Shown here in pieces: positions 41,162 to 52,700 of a DNA stretch of 64,000 nt. The stretch spans positions 1-64,000 of the forward strand of contig JAJKFJ010021684.1 in the NCBI GenBank assembly GCA_027382625.1, read 5' to 3'. Made by a program: the position numbers and the translations under genes. Within the stretch, counting starts at the first letter, position 1. Every line of letters starts with the position of its first letter. The stretch comes from Tetmemena sp. SeJ-2015 (taxonomy: Eukaryota > Ciliophora > Spirotrichea > Sporadotrichida > Oxytrichidae). The notes beneath the pieces are model-generated. The model had not been told where the DNA came from and searched no databases. It worked only from the letters and a program-made list of their open reading frames with translations.

Positions 41162-41287
41162 CTTTTAGGTTTTTTGGATGGTATACAGAAGCCGGGGGCT
41201 TCTGCTCAGAATGTGAGAGGGGTGCCCCAAGTGTTTAGTTATATCCCATTTTTGCTGAGTAGTTTTTGATAAGATATAAGTTGTCAC

Positions 41288-41334
41288 ATCAATTCATTGA
41301 GCTAGACTTCTTATTTATGCCGTTTTAATCCCTC
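41288..41334 (+). repeat. Direct repeat, right copy, beside the GC-rich block
   Basis: ATCAATTCATTGAGCTAGAC...TTATGCCGTTTTAATCCCTC matches the copy at 40843-40900. The pair could be target or pointer sequence around an inserted block, or an upstream promoter element duplicated with a second, lost gene. Confidence 0.55.
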
Positions 41335-41954
41335 TTATTTATTTAGTTTTCAAAAGCATTTACCTTCAAATGATTCATGTCTAGCTCTGAATTATTCTGT
41401 AAGAATCCAGACTTTTACTTCATCTATTACTAGGTAGAAGTATGATGTTTATCAAAATAGTAATTCTTATTCATTTTCCTTATATCGTTTTTGTGGTTTG
41501 CTCCATAAATAGGAACCTTATTTTGCTGATCTCTCTCTTCTTGAAATTAATGACTTTCTTATTTTAGAAGGTTAGTTATATTTAACTACTAGATATAGAG
41601 ATTAGTAACTCGCAAAGGATTATTAGCTTGCTACTCGTTTTATTATATAACACTAAGCTTTTCTACAGATGGAATATACTCAGAGAAGAGATCTTGCGCT
41701 TCTGGGCCAGTTTAAAAGCTTGACTTTTGTCTTTTGTTTTAAATAATGATTTAAAAAATAGGTTTTGCTTCTATAAATTTTAAGTCAAGGAATCTTCAAG
41801 AATGTACTAAGCCTTCCTGATATAAAAATTTAAAGATAGTTTTGCCAGGTTTTCTCTTTTGAACACGAATTTGTTTTGACTTTTTTTGTTATAAACTAAT
41901 CTTATTAAGGTATCTATCAAACTCTAATCAGTTTATATGGCAGTCAGGTCTAAA

Positions 41955-44900
41955 TCATGAGACTTTGTTGAAACTTTTTAACTGAAAAATTTGAAATGTT
42001 ATTAGTCTCCACTCTCTAATAAAATTATATTTTGAGAAAGTATGAAAGGAGTCTTCTTCTTCTTTGAGGTTTTCCTTTTCTTAGGGTTGTAAATTCTAAG
42101 ATGCCTTCTTTTTTAGCTATCTTAGCTTTATTTTGAGGTAGATTTAATGAATGACTGTGCAGATTAAATTGAGCCAGTTGCACAAAATGTTGAAAAGTGT
42201 CACTAATATGATATACCAGCCAATGCTGTAACGCATCTCAGAGTAATATAAAGATAAATTTAAAGTCATTTACTATCTGAATATAGATTATAAGAAAATA
42301 GGAGATAGTTAGCAGCGTGAATTCGTTAAAGATTTCAAAAAAGTTATCAATCTTTGACTTGTAAGGTCTATAATTTTAATTAAGTCTGCATAATGCTACA
42401 TACATAACTAAAGTGAGACTCCAAAATATTTGAATAGATGCCTATAGGAAAGGGGCTGCGCTAAAATAAACTATGGAAAAAGCAAAACAAAGTCTTCTCA
42501 CAAAAAATAGCACAGTTTGAAGAAGAGCCATCAGCTCCTTTTCATTTTAAAAATATTCATCTATATTCAAATAGAGAGTGCCAAATTTATCTAAGTACTG
42601 TTGCTAATCGAGCATATTCTGATAAGTTCGTAAGAAAAGATAAGCAAGGAAAGGTGTGAATATCACATAAAAGGCCATCACTATTGTCATTATGAGTTCA
42701 GAGGGTGCACTATCAATTGTCTAAATTTAATATAAGAGCATGATAAAGGATTACTGTTTTGAGACTTATTAGAGTGGCTATTGCGAATGCTAGATAACCT
42801 TTCAAAGTGTTTCTAATGTAGAGATTGAAGAAAAGCATCTTGCTCAACGTAAAATTAATATATAGTAGAAAAGAGTTTATTCCAACTAAACTTATGTTAA
42901 CCCAAAAATATTTTACCAAGCCCATTTTCTTTTGCACGATATTCTAAGTACAACTATTAAAATTCCTAATAAAGCTGCTCCTATTAAAACCAAAAATATG
43001 AGGCCTATATTCAGTATTAGATTCCCAGATCCATAGCTTTTGTGAGTTAAATTATATTAAGGAAATAGCTTAGTCTTCTTTAAAAGATATCAAGTTATTG
43101 AAAATTCTACTTCGCATCAGAAGTTTTATCTGAAATGAAGCCAGCCAGTAATTACTTTATGGCAGCCTTTGGAATAAAGTTCAAATTAGAGATCTCTACT
43201 AGAGTTTTGAATGTCAAAAGTACATTTGATGGCAATGAAATGTTTAAGAGTGGTAGATGAACTATAACTTGTAAAGTTTGAATTAGCATCCATAGCTTCT
43301 CATTTATATTTCTTTAAAGAGATGCCAAGAATCAAAGCTAAAATGAAATTTATAGTTATAGTCCCTGTTATAGCAGAATTTGTAGCACTTGCGATAAATT
43401 CCAGAGCCTCAGTTTATTCTAAAAGATCAAGAAAAATTTGAAAATATTACCATCTCTTTCTAATTACGGAGGTACTTGAGTCTTAATTGAGTAAGCTTGA
43501 GGCATAACTTTTGTCATGTCTTCATTTACGAAGAAGTATCTTCCATTGAATTCTATACTCATCTCATCAAATTAAAAAAATATATTCCTAAAAGTGGGCT
43601 TTATCTTTGAATTTATTCTCTTACCTCCTGATTAGATATTCTTTTAGGATTGAATAAAAATAGATTTTCTAAATCTATGCTCACAATCATAGTATCATCT
43701 TCAAATTTGTCTACTTTCCAATTTGCGGAGAAATTATACTTAGACTATGTCTCATTGGCTTTTTGACTTGCTAACAGTCTACTTGTACCTTTATCGTCTG
43801 CTATCTAAACTTTATTCAAGTAGCTTGTATTTCCTTTGTATGAGTGCAGGTAAAATTTGAGAGCATCAAAATATACAAGAGGGTCAGTAAACTTGAGTTA
43901 CAGCAACTTATCGTCAAATTTGATAGTTAATTCACCTTTCTAGGTAATTTAGGTGACTTGTGCTCCCATTTTCCCTTTAAGATTTGCTTTTTGAATAGTC
44001 TTGCCTTCGAGTTTATAAATTTAAATTCATACTCCTTGTCTGACATTTTTAAATGCTGCCCTTCAAGAGATGACATAAACTGCTGCTCTGATAACTGTGA
44101 AGTAACTTCTACTTTTAAAATAAGTTAAGGTGTAAGTGGATTCCTAAGGGTTAGAGTTATTTAAATTTTTAATTTTCTTTTTAAAATGTTATTGTCCCTT
44201 AAGATCAGTTGAATCACATACTCCCCTTGGGAATCTGCTGCTGATGGTTAAATCCTAATTCCCTTCATATCCTAAAATAAATATTTCTATGCTAAGCTGA
44301 TAAAAGCAGGATTATTTCCAAGTAACACCTTAATTTCATCACTCTGAGAATCTTTCATAGTTGGCAAAGTATAGACAAAGCTAGATGCCTGCTAAACTTA
44401 AATTCTGTCTAGAATTTCAGTAGTGAAATAAGGAGGAGTATTTTCAGGAGTAACTATTTCTAGCTTAAAAAATTTAATGAATAAATGAAAGAGAATTCTG
44501 AACAGTGATATTTTCATCTGTTGTCAAGATTCCTGAGACAATAAGGTTATAAGTTCCGACATCTTATAAGCTACTTGAATTAACACTTATAGACATAATT
44601 TCTTCCTAGAAATTGATTGAATCTTTATTCACTATCTACTTGTTCAAAGCATTCTAGACTTCCAAAGAGTATAAATATAATTATTTTATCTGATGGGAAA
44701 ATCACAATATTCATTTGGGATGAAAGGAAGAACAGGAATTTAAACTTTGTTTAATGTTTTAATCTGAAATAAGCCTTGACTTAGAGTATAGAAATACAAA
44801 AGCTTCTAGTATCCAGCTTGAAGTTAAGTGACTGAGCAATTGGTGATGTGAACAGATAGAAATTGAGTGAAGGAATAAGTAGAACTAGGTAACGAAGTGC

Positions 44901-47900
44901 TGAGCCTCCACTCAAAAATATCGTTGACAGACTTATCTGAAGTAAAAATTTCAATCTAAGAGTAGCTGCTATTTAAGTCAGTGAGAGTTACACTAATTGG
45001 TGTGTAATCAAGACTAGTACTAGCACGAGTCAGCGAAGTAAGTTAAAAACAAAATAATCTTAAGTTGAAAAGCTACCACAAAATCCTTACACTATACTCC
45101 ACTTTGCGAAAATAATAACTAGAGATGGCTTGTTTACTTTATACTTGTACTACTATCCTTCAATATAAGGGTAATTTGTTATTTGTGGTAAATTGCAACC
45201 TCTTATTTAACTCAAAAATTATAGTTTTATAAAAACATTGACTATTTTTAGAATAAATGCATTATAAGATATTATTTCTACACAATATTTTTTAACTTAT
45301 TGCAGTAAAGCTAAGATAGGAAACAATTAAAAAAATTTAAACTGCTGAGGCCTTGATTTCGCTGTTAGATTTATATATAATTTTAATTTCTATAAGATAT
45401 AGACCCTGTTAGTTTTATAAGGTATGTTCCGGCAAGGTTCTATCCATAGAAATTAAAAAGAAACTAGAGAGTTTATTACCACTGGAGATGCGATATTATT
45501 TGGCACAAGCAAATTTCTGAACATTATATCTTCTATGTTTTGAGATCCCGATAAAGAATACTTAATTTAGCTATTTGGGCACACTGAGTAAAATTTAAAT
45601 GTCAAATTGTTTTTTAGTTGTTTTTGCTATAAGGACTGAATTGGAAATTTTAGCCGCTATCTAAAATTTAATTAAATCTCCAAGAAGATAAGATCAAATT
45701 AAATAAGATAAGTGAATGATTGATTTGCTGAAGGTGTGATATCTATGTATTAGCATCGGCAATCATATTTAATAAATTCTTATTTGACTTTGATGGTTCC
45801 AAAATATGTCACTGGAGAAATCATTGTATCAAGAGTAAATTAAAGATTATAATATTTTACTTGAGTCATGAGAATTTTAAGATTATCAGTGGTCAAACAA
45901 TAAATCATTTGAAATTAGAATTATTTAAATAGGATGGATCCCAGCAGTTTAAAGTGTTAAAGTCTATGCAACATTTGAAAAAGAGTACATGCCGAAGGGA
46001 GAAGACTCCCACTATAATTTGCGATGGATAATATTTTGGGTTAATTGCATACAGGAGGGTAAGTGACAGTAGGATCTTCGATAAACTGCGGTATTGTATA
46101 TAAATAAGGAACAGGGTTAAAGTAGTCAGCCACATAGAGTTTTTGATCATCTGGGAAAATATAATTGAGATCGCGACATGGGTTCTAAATCTTTAAAGAG
46201 ATGAATAATTTATAAGTTTGAATTAATATAGTTGAGATAGTGTAGCTTGATTAGGCTAGATTAGGCAGAGTGCCCTAAATCTGGATATTGTAGTCTCCTT
46301 CATAGGCCAAATTTAATAAAAATAATATTTTGAGTGCTCACTTCCAGATTAAGAGTAGTAAAATTAACAGTAGAAAGTATTGGTGCTGAGGGAATAAAAA
46401 AGAGATAAATTTAATTAAATAATTATAAAGATTCGTTGTAGTAAGCCAGTTAGATATCAACGCACTCTGGCACGGAAATTTATTTTTAAGATGTGAAACC
46501 TGAGAATTAAATCAAAAGAGGAGACTGGCCAATAACGTAGGTGAATGATGGTACCAAACTATTCACAGAAAGTGTAGCTCCGTAGCAAAAAGCAGTAATT
46601 TCTATGTCGAATAAGTGAGTTAGCTCATCAATAATTATAAAATTATGCCTTGCATTATGTACTTGGCAATGAATGAAAAATCCTGATGCACACCTTTAAG
46701 AGCGATATCTGTGCTATCCAAAGTTAAAATGGGGACAGGAACTGATGAAAATGAGCCATATGTAAAGGTAGAAGTTATCTACACTGAATTTGGATCATAA
46801 AATTCATAAACTAAACTGGGGCAATTAGGATTAGATGCCATATTGTGTTGCCAGGTTGATAACTACATTTAGTTTGCTGGATAATAAATGTCATGCGTTG
46901 CTGGGGAATGAATGAATGGTTGTATCTTAGCTCGCCCACACTCATCAAGATATAAATAAAAGAATGTGAATGTCTAGAGTTGAAACAATTTGGACTGTCG
47001 AATCAATTATCTGAGAATACAAGAGCAATGTGTAGGTATTATTCTTTGTTGAATTAGTGGTAAACTTATATCATTATATACATATCAGTTTCTCAATAAT
47101 AATTAAGTTTATATATCTACAGACCCGTTAATTTGTTGTTAGAGTAAATATCTTAGAAGATAGATGGATCCTTGAAAGTCGTAGTATCTGCAACCACTTT
47201 AAATTAGAAATCACAACTTGGATCATCAAGGGTTACTTGACTTATAAAATCCTCCAATAGAATGGGATCTCCTATCACGTATTTTAGAGTCTTTAGGCTT
47301 GGATACTGATTAACAAAAGCCGCATTCCTGCAGGGAGAACTATAATACAAAATTTTTGAATTAAAATTTTTCTTTGTGATGAATTTTATAGATAGAGGCA
47401 AGATATTAACGCCAAAGGTTCTTGTGAATAGCTGATTGTTTGGTAAGATAATGATTACATCAACAGGCTTAGTTGTAGATAAAAATGAAGTATCACTTGT
47501 TGTAATTTAGAGGAGATTCTATGAAGGAGTCTTAGTCTCAGATATTGACAAGACTGAGATATAATCGTATGAATAGTACCATCAGTGCAACTTAAAATTT
47601 AAATTATAAATATATTCCTTGAGGGTACAACAGTGGCGAAGTCAATGGGGTAATCCTTAGGGAAAGTGCCAATATAATAGTCCATATTTGGTAATGAAGG
47701 GTAATTAATAGAATATGTGCGAGTGTTTACCTAACAGACATATTAAAGTAACTTAAAGAATATTATTTATAAGTGATGCTTATCTTTGATCTCTTCTAAC
47801 TAATGGAAGAGATACGGTCGTAAGGGTTCCAGTGCCACTTGAATATGAAATCGAAGAGAGACTAAGGCCCAAGCTATCTAATTTTTACCTGAACCATAGT

Positions 47901-49463
47901 TCGAACTAGATTGTGATGACTTTGAAATACAGCTGCCAAATGCATCATCAACTGAAGCGATGAAGCCTCCTGAAGCGGAGTTCCCATTAAATTTAGAAGT
48001 CTAGCCAACTATCAAAATGACATCTTCATATTTTAAAATGTCTGCTGAAGACCATGAGGTAGTAACAGATTTCATAGCTGCAGCGTTCACTGATAAAAAC
48101 TTAAATATTAAGATAAGCTATACTACTCAAAGCTGAAATCTTATACTTTTGCATTTGAGATTAAATAAATAAGAATGTGGCGAAATTGTACTTTGCAACT
48201 ACTTTAAATTACTATCTTAATTTACAAGGGTCGATGAAATGAGAGATACGGACTAGATTAAAATATATTTACTACCAGAGAGCTAAGAATACTTCATCAC
48301 TCGAAACTGCAAAGATAAAATAAGATCTCAGCGCAATTATAATCTGAAACACTGAAGTCTCTCGACGATGTGATTTATGAGGATCCCACATTAAAAGCAG
48401 TTTGAGCTATGAACATGACACATAAATGTTTTATTTTTATGACATATCCAATAGCTAGTAAGTTATTATAGCAGTGTGAAACTTCGTATTTCTATTTTAA
48501 ACATAAAGAGAAGAGCCATCATTGTAAGAATCTAATGTTTTTGCAACTTTGAAATCTTTATTGTAATCTCCAGTTGGCATGGCCTAATTCACCAATTAAG
48601 TTTTAGTAGCACCAATTCCATCGAAGAAACTGAGATAGAATTTATAATTAAATTTTCCATCAATGACTCCTTGAACAATAGTGTTTTAGCTTGGATAGTC
48701 CACTATCACATTGATAAATTTATATAATAGCTTAGGTTCCGAGTGAACCACCTTTTTTGAGAGTATAAAAAGAACCAGTAAACAAGTCAATAGTGTAGAG
48801 TTCCCAAGTGTAGGGGCCTGAGACTTGTTTATTCGCGTATACTAGTAAGCCATTATTTTAGTAGACCATTGTGTTTTAGTAAACGGAGTTTAAATTTCCT
48901 CTTGAGAACTCATATTAATTAAGGACTCGGCCTGTTTAAGCAATATAAACAAAGTTGTGTAATTCTATCAAAATGAAGGCGCTTTTTGTGACAGTGGTGC
49001 GGGCTTAAATAAGAGCTGCTGCATAGGGTGAAGTGCCTCCATCTTAGATTTTGATTGAGGGTACTTCTAAATAGTCAAAACTATTACTCTAATATTAATA
49101 GGAGTAATTTTTGGCCTAATTAAAAAACGATAATGTGATATTTACAATGTAGGCATAGACTTGTGCACCCTCCGGTTGCAGGTATTCAAAATATGCCCGC
49201 TAAATTGCACTTAAGAATACTGATCCTGAAGCTAGTATATTGCCCGAGGGATCAAATTCTATTGACAGATACTCTGCAAAATAATAATAACTTATTGCAG
49301 ATCCGCCCGATCCTTAAACAATACTTTAAATTTATTCGAGGCAGATCTCAATTGAAGCATAGCCCCCAAGATTTATTTTTATTATTAAACATTGGTCGAG
49401 CAAAGCAAGTAGAATTAAAATTTAGGTTAGGGTTTTAGCAAAGGAAGATTCTAAGTAATACAT
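41955..49463 (-). CDS. CADG-like multi-membrane protein, array gene 4
   Basis: This is the most compact and easiest to read family member. The start is ATG 49461-49463, MYYLESSFAKTLTQILILLALLDQC, a signal peptide. The N-terminal domain (EYLSIEFDPSGNILASG, RAYFEYLQPEGAQVYAYIV, SIKIQDGGTSPYAAALIQA, VYANKQVSGPYTWELYTID) is at 48.7-49.3 kb. Ectodomain repeats of CADG type include LKYVIGDPILLEDFISQ at 47.2 kb and NTPPYFTTEILDRIQV at 44.4 kb. The membrane block at 42.13-43.41 kb includes LWMLIQTLQVIVHLPLL and GWYIILVTLFNILCNWLN. The first TGA is at 41955-41957. Open sequence resembling the tail continues to about 41.36 kb, so the true end may lie there beyond an IES. TLQ at 43.27 kb is CAA where genes 2 and 3 have TAG. 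Confidence 0.78.
43297..43309. other. 13-nt IES in gene 4 (pointer AGAA)
   Basis: On the plus strand TTCT occurs at 43297-43300 and 43310-43313. Removal gives AAGAAGCTATGGATG in the gene direction, joining LKK to LWMLIQ. Same site and length as the IES of genes 2 and 3, but a different pointer. Confidence 0.75.
43419..43450 (-). other. 32-nt intron in gene 4
   Basis: GTAATA...CTTTTAG, phase 1, giving LERD-EQTEALEFIASATNSA. Same position and length as in genes 2 and 5. Confidence 0.7.
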
Positions 49464-49767
49464 AGGAGTCCCAATTTTGTTCAAAGATAGATATATTATC
49501 ATATATGATTTGTAAATCTTACGTAGACTCCTAACTTTTCTCCCATGCAAAACTTTAATATTGATGCTCAATGTTAAAGTAGTTGTGAACTAACAAAAAA
49601 TGAAATATATTTAAAGACAAATAACTATAATGATTCATAAATGAATATATTTGGGCGTATACCTCAATATAATTTTACTTTAATCCATATCTTCAAAATA
49701 ATTTGCAAGTGTTTCTAAAACTGTGTCATGATTTCTATATTTTAATTCTTCAAAGTTTTTGAGTTAT

Positions 49768-52700
49768 TCAACGTTTTCCTTTTAGCATTAGACTTATCTC
49801 TTGCATATTTTATCTTTTCCAGTTCTTAGGATGAATAAAAAGCAATAAATTATGAAATTTGCCTTTCATAAACTGAAATTCATCTTCATTTATTTCATCA
49901 AGGCTTAACTTTCCTTATTTCCTGCCAGAGAAGCTCATTGGAATCAAAGTAGCTTCCTTAGTGTCTACTTAGCTATTTAAATTGCAATAATAAACTTATC
50001 TATTACTTTCTGGTTTCTAACTTGCCTCTTCATCTGAGGGTACAAAAGCATCATTTGTATAATTGTTTGGTATTATAGAGTTTTCAGCCATTGAGTTTAG
50101 CTATATTTAGAAAGTAGGTGAGCTGTACTTGCGAGCTATTTCTCTCATCTTAGAACTCTTCCTTTTCTTTTTCTTGTTTCGGATGACCATAGTAGGTTAA
50201 TCACTTAAGCTCTACTAAGTTTGGAAATTAAACTCCGGATCAATACTAGCATTAGAGTTGCTCTTTACTATATTTTTAATGCTTAAGTTGATACTCCCTT
50301 TAGTTTCACTGCGATTGAGTTAATGTTAAAGCTGAGCTTTGTCAAATGAATAGGCTCTTTCTCTCTGATCGATAGATTTATTCATCGAGGATTCCAAGAA
50401 ATTGTGGTCAGTGCAAACAAATAAAAACTGATTGGCTTTGTAAGAGGGACAGATCAAGATTAGAATCTCGAGTAAACTGTTTGCCAATCGGCTAGAGCTT
50501 CAAGTCTTATTAATCATTTTCTTGAGTCTTTTATATGTGCTTAGCAGTTCTTTATGCTAATCTTCTTTGCCTTAACTTTGCTCTTATTTATTGCACTGCA
50601 CCCCAAATAAAGAAAAATAGCTGTGGCCACTAAGTTGATCCAGTTAACGAGAATGTTAAAGAGCGTGACAAATATGATGTACCAACCTATTTTATACCTC
50701 ATGTCGCTGTCATTTACTATCTCAATAAAGAGCAGTAAGAAGTAGGACACTGTCAGTAGAGTTACTTCATTAAAGGCTTCGAAAAATAGGTCGCTCTTTT
50801 ATTTGAAAGGCTTAACAACAATTACGAACATAACTAGACCTAGACTCCAAAGAATTTGAATGGAAGCTTGCAAATAGGGACAAGAGCCAAAGAAAACGAT
50901 TGAGAAAGCCATCGATAGTCTTCTCAGAAAGTATAACACAACTTGGATTAGACTCGCAAAGTCCTCTTCATTATAAAATATTAAGAGTGTTGTATAGTGT
51001 ACCAAATTTTTCTATATAGCTCACTTAATTAAGCTTCTTGAAGTTATTCCTTAAGAAAATGAAGACAGCCAATGGAGTGACGATTATGTAAAACGACATT
51101 ATTACTGTGAGGAGAAGCGAAGGAGTATCTGCTGCACCAGTCTATAGAAAAATCACTTTTAACTAGTCATATCTTACATTTTGTAAACTTAGAAGTGTCG
51201 ATATTGAAAACACTAGATAGCCCTTTAAGGTGTTTCGGAGGTATAGGTTGAAAAATAGTGCCTTCCTTATAAACTCAATCACTATATAAATTCAAGATTT
51301 ATCAAAAAATTTAATTTAGCATCATATATCTTACCACAGCTTTAAAGTTATTACACGAATGAAATATTACAAGGCATATCTCTTGCACATAAATCTCAAA
51401 AGGAAGATCATAGCTCCAAAGAAAATAGCTACTATCAACACTAGGAACATCAATCCCATATTAGAAACTAAATTGGTTGACTTGTAACTTAATAAGAGTT
51501 AAGTCTATATCAAAATATAATTTTTACGGATCAAAAGAAGTAGGGTTTTGAAAAGATATCCATTTGTGAAAAATTTGAACTCGTTTAAGTAGATTAAGAA
51601 TTTTGATCCGCCTGAGGAAAGATCACAGACAAAATCTTGTTGACCGTCTCTTTAGGGATTATGTTCATATTGGAAATGTCTATAATTGTTTAGAACGCCA
51701 TGATTGCGTTTGCAGGTAGTGAAATCTAAAGAAGAGGAAGATATAAATTAATAAAATGCACTATGACTTGCAAGGTCTAAATAAGCATCCACAATTTCTT
51801 AAGAGAGAGACCCAGAATCACAGATAGAAAGATGTTGGTAGAAATTGCTCCAGATATTGCTGAGCTTGCCGCAGAAGCCATGCCAGCTAATGCCTTAAAT
51901 TAAAGCATATTTATTCTATCAATTATTTCTAACTAGATAGTTTAGTCGCAGCTTTAGAATATTAGAGAAGCTTAAATCCTTACCATCATCTGGAAGTTAT
52001 GGAGGAATTGAAGTGGTAACTGTTGAACTTGTATCAACAGTCTTTGTCATATCTTCATTAACGAAGAAGAATCGATTACTGAATTTGACATTCAATCTAT
52101 CATAAGTCTAAAACTTATTTAGCAAGTCTATTTAAGCTTACGCTCTAGGTTGAGATACCTGTAGGATTAAAATTTTAATAAATAATCTGGGAAGGTAAGC
52201 TAGATTTTGATTTAAGTATCTGAAAACTTTAAATGTATATTTTAAACTCTGTTACCTTCCATACAGAGCTATTCTGAGATTAAACAGTTTAATTAGCTGA
52301 AGCTAATTGTCTCTTCGCAGAGGTAGTCTTTGCTGAGTTGAGGAGAGTTGTCTTTCCTTTGTACTTCGATAGATAAAATTGGATAGCATTGAGATTTACA
52401 ATAGGTGCTGTGTTGTCTAGTTTTAATAGTTTATCACTGAACTTGATATTTTTTTTAAAAAATTCCTTACTTATAGTTTTTTTATAAAAATTAACTTTAC
52501 AATAACGACTTCTCCATATTAAGAAACTTCTTTAAATTTAATCTTATCTGCCTTAAATATATTTTCTGAGATGTATGCTTACATTTTGCCTTGCAGACTT
52601 TTAATTGGAATCCGGACTCCTTCGAGGACATATTCAGTATCTGTCATTTGCAAGTACTCGCCAGCTGTTGAGTTCTTAATATCGTCATCACTGTTGACTT

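Noticed and set aside
40956..41269. Two overlapping plus-strand ORFs in the GC-rich block
   Set aside because: Overlapping frames in a hairpin-rich, GC-rich patch are expected by chance; no domain or family similarity seen, so an RNA reading was preferred.
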